Shown here: positions 6,960-15,194 of the stretch, piece after piece
How the letters are laid out: every line of letters begins with the position of its first letter
Numbering within the stretch: the stretch's first letter is position 1
Virus record (IMG/VR): IMGVR_UViG_3300042509_000762
Span: 1-39,088 of that record
Direction: 5' to 3' (one strand)
DNA length: 39,088 nt
Source of the DNA: a virus
The notes under the pieces: generated by a model
Database searches by the model: none
Told to the model about the DNA's origin: nothing
What the model saw: the letters and a program-made list of their open reading frames with translations, nothing else
Translations under genes and position numbers: made by a program

Positions 6960-8284
6960 TGGTCGATTACGCACAATACGTCGCAGACCTTTACCAAAAA
7001 GAACTTGGGCGTGGAACAGATGCAGGCGCTCAAGGCTGGATCGACGCGCTCAATTCAAACGCCATGACGCCGGAACAAGTACAAGCGGCGATCGACGCTT
7101 CAGCTGAAGGCGCTGTTTACGATGCTTATCAAGCTAATTTTAATCGCGGACTAGATCCGAATGCGTATGGATGGGTCGATGCTTTAAGCAGCGGCGCGCT
7201 CAATGAGCAGCAGTTAAACGACAAGCTGCGCCAAAGCGGCGAGTACCGGCAACTTGCTGTTGATCAGTATAGTGGGCTTCTTGGTGAAACTTATAAAAAA
7301 GAAACAGGAAGAGACCCAGATGCTGAAGGATTAGCGTCGTGGGCTATCGGTCTGCGTTCTGGCGCAATTAATCCGGCTGATCTTTCAGCGCGTTTTAGCG
7401 CGACGCCTGAAGGCTATGTATACGATCTTTACAAAGAGTTTTTCGACCGTGGTTTAGACCCTGCAGCCTATAAGTGGGTCGATGCTCTTAACAGCGGCGC
7501 GTTGACGCGTGAACAAGTCAGACAAGGTCTGATGAACTCGCCGGAATATCAAAGCCATTTTGGGAACAAGAACCCGGCAACAAAGAACACAACAACAAAT
7601 CTGCCGAACGTCAATCAAGGCAACATAAACCCGTATGGCCCGAACACACGCATGGCGACAGGCCCGTACAGCTCCGTCAGCGTGTTTGACAACTACACGC
7701 CGATGCGTCCGTTGCCGTCTCCGAAGGACCAGCCGTTCGGCTTTCTTTACGACACAATCAATCAACGCCTAGGGCGCGATGTGTCTGCGCGCGGTCTGCT
7801 TGATGATGTGACCGGCATGCAAAACGCTGCTGCTATTCGAGGGAACGGAGGATTAACAGCTACGTCATACAACGATTACGCCAAGAGCGCGCAGCAGCAG
7901 ACGCTAGGATCAACGGGCGGCTATGCCGGCGGAGGATCAGCCGGTGGCTCAACAGGCGGTTTTGTTTACAAGGACGTGCCGCCTGGTCCGACGAACTCAA
8001 CCTACGATCAGTGGGCTGCAGGTCAGTCAAACCCAAACCTCGTCGGCGGATTGCTTAATGCTCAAACCCTTGTGAAGAGCGCATACAGCGATCTTCTAGG
8101 CCGCTCGCCAGACGATGCTGGCCTGACATCTTGGTCGAACGCAATCTACGGCGGCGGTCTGACGCAGCAGCAGCTGTACGACGCGATCCGTTCAAGCCCC
8201 GAGTATCAGGCGCGCATTGCTGGCCCTGTTTCAAATAACGACGGCAACTTCTTCTATGCAGCTGACGGCGGGGGTAACGGATGA
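6959..8284 (+). CDS. DUF4214-repeat virion protein
   Basis: This 441-residue protein carries five DUF4214-like units, each with the pattern Y..LGR..D..G...W...L..G..T..Q....I..SPEY. Four run nearly back to back at about residues 5-197 and one is at about 370-415. Between them is a low-complexity Asn/Gly/Ser linker (about 198-365) with a glycine-rich stretch. DUF4214 occurs in surface and secreted bacterial proteins and in virion proteins of environmental phages; its biochemical role is not settled. The ATG overlaps the previous stop (TAATG). Local base composition is more AT-rich than in flanking genes. Confidence 0.75.
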   Translation: MVDYAQYVADLYQKELGRGTDAGAQGWIDALNSNAMTPEQVQAAIDASAEGAVYDAYQANFNRGLDPNAYGWVDALSSGALNEQQLNDKLRQSGEYRQLAVDQYSGLLGETYKKETGRDPDAEGLASWAIGLRSGAINPADLSARFSATPEGYVYDLYKEFFDRGLDPAAYKWVDALNSGALTREQVRQGLMNSPEYQSHFGNKNPATKNTTTNLPNVNQGNINPYGPNTRMATGPYSSVSVFDNYTPMRPLPSPKDQPFGFLYDTINQRLGRDVSARGLLDDVTGMQNAAAIRGNGGLTATSYNDYAKSAQQQTLGSTGGYAGGGSAGGSTGGFVYKDVPPGPTNSTYDQWAAGQSNPNLVGGLLNAQTLVKSAYSDLLGRSPDDAGLTSWSNAIYGGGLTQQQLYDAIRSSPEYQARIAGPVSNNDGNFFYAADGGGNG

Positions 8285-8781
8285 ACTACTACGACATCAT
8301 GCGCCAGCGCGCGCAGGACGAACGCAACCGCCGGCTGCAGCAAGCTTCTCTTGATGTCAGTATGGGCGCCAAGCCTGTCGGCATCATGCCGCTCAACAAG
8401 CTCGGCCCGAAGCTGCTGCCGCAGATGATGGGCGGCAGAGAAGTTGGACCAGCTCGCGCGCCGGAGCAGTTCGGCCCGCCGATGCCTGCGGCGTTCAATG
8501 TTCTTGGATACACCAAGGGCTTGAAAGACGCTGGCCCCGAAGCGCAGGCTTATGCAGACAAATTCGCTGGCGGCGATCTGTCGAAGGTGAAGGCTCGCAT
8601 GATCAACATCGACGGCGAGATGAAAAACGATTACTACACTCGGGGTCTTCTAGATGCGCCGATGATGCCTGAGCCGGGTTCTGCGCCAGACGCATCGACG
8701 GGCGGCTATGGACCGCCACAGCCTGACACGATGGATCGTTTCAGAATGTGGCTTGGCGGATTATTTGGAGGAGGTGCCTGA
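8281..8781 (+). CDS. hypothetical virion protein
   Basis: This protein of 166 residues overlaps its neighbours by ATGA (8281) and TGATG (8779-8783), so it is part of the coupled ejection operon. The N-terminus is a charged helix (IMRQRAQDERNRRLQQA). The middle is Pro/Met/Gly-rich, and the C-terminus is a short amphipathic RMWLGGLFGGG helix that could touch a membrane or another core protein. No domain is recognised. Confidence 0.6.
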   Translation: MNYYDIMRQRAQDERNRRLQQASLDVSMGAKPVGIMPLNKLGPKLLPQMMGGREVGPARAPEQFGPPMPAAFNVLGYTKGLKDAGPEAQAYADKFAGGDLSKVKARMINIDGEMKNDYYTRGLLDAPMMPEPGSAPDASTGGYGPPQPDTMDRFRMWLGGLFGGGA

Positions 8782-10073
8782 TGGCCGGTCTTCTCGACTT
8801 TATCATGGGTTCCGGTGACTACGCAGATCCGGAAAAGATCGACCCGCGCTACGGCGTCCCAATGTCGGACGTTCGCCAGGCTGCGCTGAACTCGATCGGC
8901 AACATGGGCGCCATCCTTATGGCTGCGGGTCAGCGTATGGAACCAGCGCAACGTGCTGCGTATCTCGCACAACTTGGGCAGGCCGGATCGGGTTTCAACA
9001 CCGATATGTATAACGCGGCACAGCGCCGTTTGATGCAGGCGCAGTATCAGACGCGCATGGAAGAAATGCAGGACGACAAACGGATCCGCGAAGATCTGAA
9101 AGATCCGGCTGCGTTCCAACAGAAGTATGGATTTAACCCCGCAGGTCTTGGCGTTTCAGATGTGCGTCAAGCAATCCGCACCATTCGCACGCGTGACCCC
9201 AACGAGGCTCTGTTGCGTGGCCTGCAGATCCAGAAAACGCAGCGCGAGCTGTCACAGCCTGTGGTGCAAAAGGTTGGCGAAGACCTTTACCAATACGACG
9301 AAGCAAATAAATCTTGGGTAAAAGCGGCTGGTGGTTTTGAAGAACGCCCTCTTAACGCAGATGAGCGTAAGGCATACAACATACCAGACAACGTGCCAGC
9401 AAAAATGACATCTAAGGGGCCAACCGTGATGAGCGGAGGCACGACGATCAATCTTGGTGACACGGTTGACAAACTAGCTGTTGGCGATGCGATGAAGCGC
9501 GCTCAAGCCGACATTCAGGGTGGCGAGGCTGCGGCAGGGCGCATCAACCAGAGCAATACGATCCGCGCTCTGCTTGACCAGGGCGTCATCACAGGCTTCG
9601 GCGCTGAAGGTCGAGTGATGATGGGTCAGGCCGCTCAGGCTCTTGGTTTCAACGTAAACGACGAACGTCTGTCTAACAGTCGCGCTCTCTTCTCTGCTCT
9701 TGCACAGCGCGCTCTTGACGCAGCAGGCGCGATGAAGGGCCAAGGTCAGATTACTGAACCAGAGCGCAAGTTGCTTGCTGATGTTGCTGGATCAAACGTC
9801 AACCTTGGGGCCGATGCAATCCGCAAGGTCCTTGATATTGCTGATCGCATTGATCAGTCTGATCTCAGCAAAGGCATGCGAGCCGTCGGCATCATTAAGA
9901 ACATCCCAGGCTTGAAGGACAACCCGCTTTCAAGTGTCTACGACATCCAGCAGCCGCGTTCTTATCAGCGCACGTTCAACGTCGATGGTAAGTCGGTGCA
10001 GGGCCGTCTTGGTGTGGATGGAAAGTATTACTACTCTGACGAAACAGGTCGTCGGTATCGGATTGAGGAGTGA
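8781..10073 (+). CDS. internal virion / DNA-ejection protein
   Basis: This predominantly helical protein of 430 residues starts MAGLLDFIMGSGDYADPEK. The ATG at 8781 is taken because it is preceded by a GGAGGAGG site and coupled to the previous stop. A long helical region with coiled-coil character (about 45-160) is followed by a second Ala/Gln-rich helical part (about 220-370). The C-terminus is a small beta domain (RTFNVDGKSVQGRLGVDGKYYY). Length, composition and position before the largest core protein fit an ejected inner-core component that helps DNA cross the envelope. Family assignment is by context. Confidence 0.65.
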   Translation: MAGLLDFIMGSGDYADPEKIDPRYGVPMSDVRQAALNSIGNMGAILMAAGQRMEPAQRAAYLAQLGQAGSGFNTDMYNAAQRRLMQAQYQTRMEEMQDDKRIREDLKDPAAFQQKYGFNPAGLGVSDVRQAIRTIRTRDPNEALLRGLQIQKTQRELSQPVVQKVGEDLYQYDEANKSWVKAAGGFEERPLNADERKAYNIPDNVPAKMTSKGPTVMSGGTTINLGDTVDKLAVGDAMKRAQADIQGGEAAAGRINQSNTIRALLDQGVITGFGAEGRVMMGQAAQALGFNVNDERLSNSRALFSALAQRALDAAGAMKGQGQITEPERKLLADVAGSNVNLGADAIRKVLDIADRIDQSDLSKGMRAVGIIKNIPGLKDNPLSSVYDIQQPRSYQRTFNVDGKSVQGRLGVDGKYYYSDETGRRYRIEE

Positions 10074-10080
10074 TTGAAAT

Positions 10081-12150
10081 ATGGCGCGTCTCATCCCGCT
10101 TGATGACGAAGAGCTAAAGCCAGAAAATCGGGTCAAAGCCGTTCCTGTTGATGAGCCAAAAGCTCAAAATAAAGGATCCGGTCGTCCTGTTTCAGAAGGT
10201 TTGAAACGTGGCGTGCTTGATGTCGGGCAAGGCATGAAGCAGCTTTATCTCATGGCAACTGATCCAGAGGCCGCAAAGTCATACACAGATCAAGTTAATC
10301 GTGAGATCGCCGCATACGAAGCATCGCGCGGTCAAGACGCAGGCTTCGATTGGGCGCGCTTGGGCGGCAGTGTGGCTGCAACTGCGCCTGCGATGTTCAT
10401 TCCCGGTGGTCAAGCTGGCCTTCTTGCGCGCCTTGGTATGGGCGCATTGGCTGGCAGTATTTCAGGCGCCGCAAACTTTAGCGAAGCTGGTACATGGGAA
10501 GACAAGGCGCTTCAAGGCGGTCTCGGCGCAGTCACAGGCGCTGTGGCTCCTGAAGCCGTTCGCCTTGGCGTGAAGGGTGTTGTCGGAGCGGGGCAGGCCG
10601 CGTCAAACGTGGGGCGGAAGGCTCTTGGTGCAACCGCATCGAACGCCGACATCCTCGCAGATATTCAGCGCGCCGGATCGCAGATCGACAACGGTTTTGA
10701 CCTTGGCAAAATGTCGGCAGACATCCGCGATCGACTTTTGGCTGATGCTAAAGCGCAGCTAAAGACAAGCGGCCAGCTTGATGCCGATGCGCTGTTGCGG
10801 TCGCAGGATTACGCAAAGCTCGGCGTAAAGCCGACGATGGCGCAGCTATCGCGCGATCCGCGTCAGTGGCAGACTGAGCGCAATCTGGCGCAAGTTCAAG
10901 GCGTCGGTGACGAGCTGCTGAACCGTTTCTCTGAGCAGCCTGGTGTTTTGCTCAAGAACCTTGAAGGCATGCGTACAGGCACGGCCACAACGCCGATCGA
11001 GGCTGGTCAGGCTGCGATGGACGTGATTGGGTCGCGCGTGAAAAAGTCAGGCGTTTACGGCGAACTTGGCAAACGCATAGACGACATCTACACGGAAGCG
11101 AGATCTGCCCCTGGCGCTCAGGCTGAAATACCGTTCAAGCCGTTTAAAACGCAGATTTCAAGCGTTATTGAGCAGTTTGAAGACAAGATACCAGCCCCGA
11201 TTGTTAAGCGTTTAGGCGATTTCGACGACCCAAAAGGAACGCGTTATTTCTCGGTTGCAGAAGCCGCAAAGTTTCGCGAACTGCTGAACGCGCGCATTGC
11301 TGACGGAGATCCGGCGCAGGCAAAGGCTCTCGGTGCGATTAAGCGCGAACTTGACGCCTATATGAGTTCGGTCGGAGAAAGCGTAGGAGACGAAGGCGTC
11401 GAGGCAATAAAGTTGTTCCAGCGTGGCACGCAGGCATCAGCGAAGCGCGCGCAGGAATTCTCCGCGCCGCCGTTGTCGCAGACTGTTGCTGGCGAAGTGC
11501 AGCCAGACGACTTCTTCAAGCGGTTTGTGCTGAACGCCAAGGTAAGCGACCTTAACCAGCTGAAGAGCAATTTGACGCGTGCAGACGTTCCTGATGCACT
11601 GCGTCAGTCTGGCGCTGAAGCATGGGAAAACTTACGCGGTCAGACGATCCAGTATCTCATCAACAAAGCATCTCCTGACGGTCAAGCGTTCTCTCAGGCG
11701 AACTATCGGCGTGCTCTTGAAAGTATCGGGCCGCGCATGGAAGTTCTGTTCTCGCCGGAAGAACGCGGCATGCTTTTCACGTTGCAGCGTGCCTCGCAAA
11801 ACCTGTTCTCGCAGCCGGCTACTGGCGGAATACCACTTGTCAATCAGTCAGGCACAGGGGCAGCGATTGCGAACATGATGCAGAAAGCGTCTGCAATCCC
11901 AGGCGCTGGCACTGTGCTGCAAGCGTCAGCAAACGCGATCCGTGAACAGGCGCAAATGAACGCAGCGCAGCAGGCGCTCATGGGCGGTGTTGGCGGGGCT
12001 GCTGCAGCGCAGCGTGCTGCGAACCAGCAAGGCTCTCGAGCTGTGGCTGCTAGTATTGCGGCGAACCCGTTTGGATTGCAGCCGTTCGCTACAGCGGTTC
12101 CGTCGCTGCTTGAAGTCGATCGTGACATGCGACCGCGCAGCTCTCGGTAA
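10081..12150 (+). CDS. large internal virion / DNA-transfer protein
   Basis: This protein of 689 residues is the last and largest of the ejection series. Residues about 90-180 form Gly/Ala-rich hydrophobic helices (SVAATAPAMFIPGG, MGALAGSISGAANF, VTGAVAPEAVRLGVKG), which resemble the membrane-inserting part of ejection proteins. The rest is helical with coiled-coil-like stretches, and the C-terminus is Ala/Gln-rich. In podophages the largest core proteins form the trans-envelope channel for the genome. A terminator at 12179-12205 ends this transcription unit. There is no recognisable enzyme motif. Confidence 0.68.
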   Translation: MARLIPLDDEELKPENRVKAVPVDEPKAQNKGSGRPVSEGLKRGVLDVGQGMKQLYLMATDPEAAKSYTDQVNREIAAYEASRGQDAGFDWARLGGSVAATAPAMFIPGGQAGLLARLGMGALAGSISGAANFSEAGTWEDKALQGGLGAVTGAVAPEAVRLGVKGVVGAGQAASNVGRKALGATASNADILADIQRAGSQIDNGFDLGKMSADIRDRLLADAKAQLKTSGQLDADALLRSQDYAKLGVKPTMAQLSRDPRQWQTERNLAQVQGVGDELLNRFSEQPGVLLKNLEGMRTGTATTPIEAGQAAMDVIGSRVKKSGVYGELGKRIDDIYTEARSAPGAQAEIPFKPFKTQISSVIEQFEDKIPAPIVKRLGDFDDPKGTRYFSVAEAAKFRELLNARIADGDPAQAKALGAIKRELDAYMSSVGESVGDEGVEAIKLFQRGTQASAKRAQEFSAPPLSQTVAGEVQPDDFFKRFVLNAKVSDLNQLKSNLTRADVPDALRQSGAEAWENLRGQTIQYLINKASPDGQAFSQANYRRALESIGPRMEVLFSPEERGMLFTLQRASQNLFSQPATGGIPLVNQSGTGAAIANMMQKASAIPGAGTVLQASANAIREQAQMNAAQQALMGGVGGAAAAQRAANQQGSRAVAASIAANPFGLQPFATAVPSLLEVDRDMRPRSSR

Positions 12151-12168
12151 AATCCAACCTATTGCAAA

Positions 12169-12178
12169 CCGTTACCCG
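12169..12178 (+). repeat. 10-bp direct repeat flanking integrase, left copy
   Basis: CCGTTACCCG lies between the ejection operon and the integrase, directly before the terminator stem. The same 10-mer is found just upstream of the integrase start at 13315-13324. The pair brackets the integrase gene and could be integrase arm-binding sites, part of attP, or a trace of cassette insertion. This is a suggestion only. Confidence 0.35.
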
Positions 12179-12205
12179 AACCCCCTGCAAAGGGGGTTCT
12201 TTTTT
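12179..12205 (+). terminator. rho-independent terminator of the ejection operon
   Basis: A perfect 8-bp stem, AACCCCCT (12179-12186) and AGGGGGTT (12191-12198), has a 4-base loop and is followed by C and six T. It ends rightward late transcription just before the convergent integrase gene. In the leftward direction the tail is poor, so it probably stops integrase transcripts less well. Confidence 0.85.
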
Positions 12206-12225
12206 GCGTTTCTCGCCGACCGGCA

Positions 12226-13302
12226 TCAACTGTTGATTACCTTGTCGATGCTGTCGGCCAGAGCCTGGTCGTCGCCGGTCAGGACGCCGGCATAGACCGT
12301 CAGCGTCACCTCGACGTTGGCATGCCCCAGGCGCTCGGAGACGGCTTTCAGCGGCATCTTTTCGCGCAGGAGATGCGTGGCATGGGCGTGGCGCGTCGAG
12401 TGCAGGCAGTAGCCCTCGTCCAGCCCGATCGCGCGCAGGGCGTCCTTGGTTGCCGAGGTCATGTAGGACAGGGTCGGGCGATCGCCCCACACGGTCTGCA
12501 GGACATGCTTGTCAGGCCGTCCGGCGGCAGCACGAAGCTCGTCGATCAGCGAGCGGGGCATGCGGATGGAGCGGATCGACTTAGCCGTCTTGGGCTTCTT
12601 CTCGTATTCGGCGTTGCCGACGCGGACGACGGTGCGCGAGACGTGAATGATGCCGGCCTCGAGGTCGATGTCTGACCACTTCAGCGCGCACATCTCGCCG
12701 CGGCGCATGCCAGTGTGCAGGGCGAGGCGGATCATGCGGCCCAGGAACGGCTTGTCGGCAGCGTGCGCCAGCAACGCCTTGATGTGGCGCTTCTCAAGCG
12801 GCTTGCGGCTCTCGCTGGAACCTTTCGGCGCCGAGACGCGTTTCATGGGGTTCTTCGCCAGCACGCCGGCTTCGATCGCCTGGTTGAACATCGCCTTCAG
12901 ATGGTGGTGCGTGATCGTCATCGTGCCTTCCGCGACGGCGCGGATCCGCGACAGGTAGAACGTCTCGATGTCCTCCTTCGTCAGCGAGCGCAGGGGGCGC
13001 GTGCCGTACATGGCGAAGAACGGCTTCATCAGGTTCTTCTGGCTCTGCTCGGTGACTTCCGAGATCTGCTTCAGCGCGAGGCGATTGGCCTGCCACTTCG
13101 TCCAGTGCATCTCGACGCTGTCGTCGGTGATCTGGACGAGGTCGCCGGTCTGGTGCTGCTGGAGGATCTCGACCTTGCGGGCGTCGGCATCAAGCCGCGT
13201 GCCTTTTAGGGTCTCGGTGCGGAACTTCCGCTGGCCGCTTTCCTGCGTCTCGATGCGGATGCGGAACACGCCAGGACTGCGTTCAAAAATCGTTACGTTC
13301 AT
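12226..13302 (-). CDS. int: tyrosine recombinase (phage integrase)
   Basis: This 358-residue site-specific recombinase integrates and probably excises the prophage. The N-terminal arm-binding and core-binding (SAM-like) domains cover about residues 1-160. The catalytic domain has all expected residues: Arg200 (TGMRRGE), Lys241 (KTAKS), His301 and Arg304 (HSTRH), His327 (LGH) and the nucleophile Tyr337 (TVYAG). It is the only minus-strand gene in the window. A GGAGGAGAG site precedes the ATG at 13302. A predicted promoter reads leftward from the operator region at 13327-13355. It lies between the ejection operon and a metalloprotease gene, away from the early region, which is unusual. No excisionase is evident. 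Confidence 0.95.
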   Translation of the reverse strand: MNVTIFERSPGVFRIRIETQESGQRKFRTETLKGTRLDADARKVEILQQHQTGDLVQITDDSVEMHWTKWQANRLALKQISEVTEQSQKNLMKPFFAMYGTRPLRSLTKEDIETFYLSRIRAVAEGTMTITHHHLKAMFNQAIEAGVLAKNPMKRVSAPKGSSESRKPLEKRHIKALLAHAADKPFLGRMIRLALHTGMRRGEMCALKWSDIDLEAGIIHVSRTVVRVGNAEYEKKPKTAKSIRSIRMPRSLIDELRAAAGRPDKHVLQTVWGDRPTLSYMTSATKDALRAIGLDEGYCLHSTRHAHATHLLREKMPLKAVSERLGHANVEVTLTVYAGVLTGDDQALADSIDKVINS

Positions 13303-13314
13303 GGGTCTCTCCTC

Positions 13315-13324
13315 CCGTTACCCG
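13315..13324 (+). repeat. 10-bp direct repeat flanking integrase, right copy
   Basis: This second copy of CCGTTACCCG lies between the integrase promoter and its ribosome site. See the copy at 12169-12178. The spacing of the two is about 1.15 kb. Confidence 0.35.
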
Positions 13325-13326
13325 CA

Positions 13327-13355
13327 ACAATAGTTGACTTGTGCGCTAGACGCAA
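13327..13355 (-). promoter_or_regulatory. predicted leftward integrase promoter
   Basis: Read on the minus strand, TTGCGT (13355-13350) is a -35 candidate. It is separated by exactly 17 bases from TATTGT (13332-13327), a -10 candidate. The -35 hexamer is part of the AGACGCAA element shared with the HTH-gene control region, so a bound regulator would block the promoter. Sigma-70 matching is by eye. Confidence 0.5.
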
Positions 13356-13378
13356 GCGGTTTGTGTGAGGCGCACAGC
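13339..13378. promoter_or_regulatory. candidate operator pair in the divergent int / metalloprotease region
   Basis: Bases 13339-13358 match the 20-bp element at 18763-18782 upstream of the HTH gene at 17 of 20 positions, including an 11-base identical core AGACGCAAGCG. Directly adjacent, 13361-13378 (TTGTGTGAGGCGCACAGC) is a second, looser copy lacking two bases. The two sites cover the -35 regions of both the leftward integrase promoter and the rightward promoter. This arrangement suits regulation of lysogeny genes by one DNA-binding protein, most likely the phage HTH protein. Binding is inferred. Confidence 0.55.
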
Positions 13379-13389
13379 TGTGGCATAAA
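13361..13389 (+). promoter_or_regulatory. predicted rightward promoter of the metalloprotease gene
   Basis: TTGTGT (13361-13366) and CATAAA (13384-13389) are separated by 17 bases. The predicted start of transcription is about 20 bases before the ATG at 13414, which has AGGGGA at 13402-13407. The -35 box falls inside the second candidate operator copy. The match to consensus is moderate. Confidence 0.45.
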
Positions 13390-13413
13390 GGGGCGTTTTA
13401 TAGGGGAACCGCA

Positions 13414-14481
13414 ATGGCAGAGCTGCGGCGTTACGAACCTACTTGGCGCGATCGTTTGGCTCAGATGATGATGGGCAACGGACGCGCGTCTCCGGAACGG
13501 CGCCGCGTTGTCGAAGGCCTACTCGGGTCGTCAGGTCTTGGTAATACCGGGATGGGCGTCGTCGATGTGACGCCGGTTGGCGGCATCCTTCAAGCGCAGG
13601 AAGCGGCTCGAGAAGGCGATGCGCGCGGTGCTGCGTTGGCAATCTTCGCTGGCCCTGCAGCCAAGACAGCGAACCGCGCAGCTCTCAAAACAGCTCAGGA
13701 GATGGCAGAGAAGGGCGCATCACGCGATGCGATCTGGAACGAGACGGGATGGTTTAAGGGCGTTGATGACAAGTGGCGGTTTGAAATACCGGACAACAAA
13801 TCTTTTTATCGAAGTCTCCCGACGCCTTCTCCACAGTCACAGGATGATTTTGTGAAACAGGGTGGCGATACCGTTGGGCGGCAACTTATTCACGACGAGT
13901 TGTTTGCTGCATATCCAGACGCAAAAGGTATTGGTCTCCAGCAGTTTTCTGGAAACTCAAAGCTAAAAGGCACTTACAGTTCAGGTGAAGGCGGCGCTAT
14001 GGATGGCGGTCAAATCTCTCTAATGGGGAATGATAAGGGTTCAACCATTCTTCACGAGTTACAGCACGCTATTCAAGACGCTGAGGGCTTTGCTCGCGGC
14101 GGAAATGCCTTTGGTCTTAAACCCGGCACACCCGCTTGGGGTATTTATCAAGATCGCCTAAAGAGCATTGTCACGCCACCATCGCTTGAGGATTTTGCTA
14201 AATCGTGGGGCGGAACGCCAGCCGAAGCTGCTGCTGATTATGCGAAACACGTTAAACAGCTTGAGACGTATTCAAAGAAAGGGCTTCCTTCAGATTTAGA
14301 CCGCGCCGCTCAAGAAAGCGCGGTAGAGGAAGCATATCGTCGCATGGCAGGAGAAGTTGAATCTCGTAATGTTCAGACGCGGCTAAACATGACACCAGAA
14401 CAACGCCGCGCCACTTTCCCCTGGGTGACGCAAGACGTTGAGGACGAGCTGCAAATCATCCGCGGTCTGCTAGACCGTTGA
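13414..14481 (+). CDS. zincin-type metalloprotease, LPD23-like
   Basis: This protein of 355 residues has HELQH at 214-218, the zinc-binding HExxH motif. A downstream GEVESRN (313-319) can supply the third, glutamate ligand. The surrounding HELQHAIQDAEGFARGGN and YRRMAGEVESRN...ERR pattern matches the LPD23 group of large polyvalent phage-protein domains. An N-terminal helical part and a TGWFKGVDDKWRFEI motif (111-125) also occur in injected phage proteins. It could be an ejected protease that acts on host proteins. However, it is cut off from the ejection operon by the integrase and has its own promoter with shared operator sites, so expression from the prophage is possible. Confidence 0.7.
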   Translation: MAELRRYEPTWRDRLAQMMMGNGRASPERRRVVEGLLGSSGLGNTGMGVVDVTPVGGILQAQEAAREGDARGAALAIFAGPAAKTANRAALKTAQEMAEKGASRDAIWNETGWFKGVDDKWRFEIPDNKSFYRSLPTPSPQSQDDFVKQGGDTVGRQLIHDELFAAYPDAKGIGLQQFSGNSKLKGTYSSGEGGAMDGGQISLMGNDKGSTILHELQHAIQDAEGFARGGNAFGLKPGTPAWGIYQDRLKSIVTPPSLEDFAKSWGGTPAEAAADYAKHVKQLETYSKKGLPSDLDRAAQESAVEEAYRRMAGEVESRNVQTRLNMTPEQRRATFPWVTQDVEDELQIIRGLLDR

Positions 14482-14559
14482 CCTAACCAAGTTTTCTGCC
14501 ATCTTTTCTTAGCGGGTCGAGTTCTGCTCCCCGCGCGGCGTGGCTCTCCAGCACGCTTA

Positions 14560-14616
14560 GGGGCCTGTGGCGGGTTTTCCTCTCTCCTCCCGACGCCACA
14601 GGCCCCGACCCTTTTT
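14560..14616 (+). terminator. long-stem terminator upstream of the early region
   Basis: A perfect 13-bp stem is formed by GGGGCCTGTGGCG (14560-14572) and CGCCACAGGCCCC (14594-14606), with a 21-base loop. Four bases later CTTTTT follows. The loop is long for a terminator, but the stem is very stable and the position, after the metalloprotease gene and before the early promoter, is as expected. Confidence 0.7.
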
Positions 14617-14640
14617 GGGCCAACCTCCCGATAAAAGTGT

Positions 14641-14669
14641 TTGTGCCTAGCGTAAACGACGCTTATGGT
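14641..14669 (+). promoter_or_regulatory. candidate early promoter with internal operator
   Basis: TTGTGC (14641-14646) and TATGGT (14664-14669) are 17 bases apart. The spacer contains the inverted repeat AGCGT-AAACG-ACGCT. Bases 14641-14658 resemble the integrase-region operator with two single-base gaps. It is the first promoter-like sequence before the long rightward early gene run. Confidence 0.5.
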
Positions 14670-14692
14670 GGGTCGCATCAAAGGAGAGCCAC

Positions 14693-14899
14693 ATGACCTA
14701 CCAGATTTACAACACAAAGACGGTCAAGAGCCTGACGCTGTTTGATGCCGATACGGAAGAAGAGGCCGTAGCTTATTTCGCCGAGTACGTTGCCGAACAC
14801 CCCGAACTGGCTAACGAGCTTGCCCATGCAAAGGTGCCTGATGAGTTGGTCTACGAGTACATCAACGACATCTACAAGATGGCCGGCACGCTGGACTGA
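14693..14899 (+). CDS. hypothetical early protein
   Basis: This acidic 68-residue protein is the first gene after the predicted early promoter and has a strong AAGGAGAG site. It has a short beta start (YQIYNTKTVKSLTLFDADTEEEA) and a helical remainder (YFAEYVAEHPELANEL, DELVYEYINDIYKM). First early genes of temperate phages often act on host processes, but no family is recognised. Confidence 0.65.
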   Translation: MTYQIYNTKTVKSLTLFDADTEEEAVAYFAEYVAEHPELANELAHAKVPDELVYEYINDIYKMAGTLD

Positions 14900-14910
14900 G
14901 GAGAGAACAC

Positions 14911-14997
14911 ATGGAACTGCGCGTCCCTCACATTCTTTGGATCTGCCTTTTCTGGTCGATCGTGATGATGTTCGTGGCGGAGAACTTCCTGCCATGA
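14911..14997 (+). CDS. 28-residue single-span membrane peptide
   Basis: This very small reading frame has a GAGGAGAG ribosome site ending 6 bases before its ATG and overlaps the next gene by ATGA. It encodes a hydrophobic peptide with one likely transmembrane stretch (HILWICLFWSIVMMFV). Tight coupling on the 3' side and the good ribosome site support its being translated. Function is unknown. Confidence 0.6.
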   Translation: MELRVPHILWICLFWSIVMMFVAENFLP

Positions 14998-15194
14998 CGA
15001 AGGCGATCGACATCAAACGCAACGACGACGGCACATGGACCGTTTACTACTTTGGCAAAGAGGCCGGCTACATCGAGCCGATCCGCTACAGCAAGCACGA
15101 CAAGGGCTACCGCGCTGTCAGCGTTCACGGTCGGCTCGACCACACCTACACCTTCGAGGGTGCCAAGCAATTCGTGATTGAGAATTACGCATGA
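14994..15194 (+). CDS. hypothetical small early protein
   Basis: This 66-residue protein has beta-rich, aromatic character (DGTWTVYYFGKEAGYIEPIRY, YRAVSVHGRLDHTYTFEGAKQFV). The ATG at 14994 overlaps the upstream stop (ATGA), and its own stop overlaps the next start (ATGA at 15191). The longer frame upstream is rejected because it lies in the genes before it. No family is recognised. Confidence 0.6.
   Translation: MTKAIDIKRNDDGTWTVYYFGKEAGYIEPIRYSKHDKGYRAVSVHGRLDHTYTFEGAKQFVIENYA

Larger units (their letters stand above)
14482..14692 (+). other. 211-base intergenic control region before the early genes
   Basis: No coding sequence is supported here. The stretch holds a long-stem terminator (14560-14616), then a candidate early promoter (14641-14669) and the ribosome site of the first early gene (AAGGAGAG, 14681-14688). 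It separates late and lysogeny transcription from early transcription. Confidence 0.7.
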
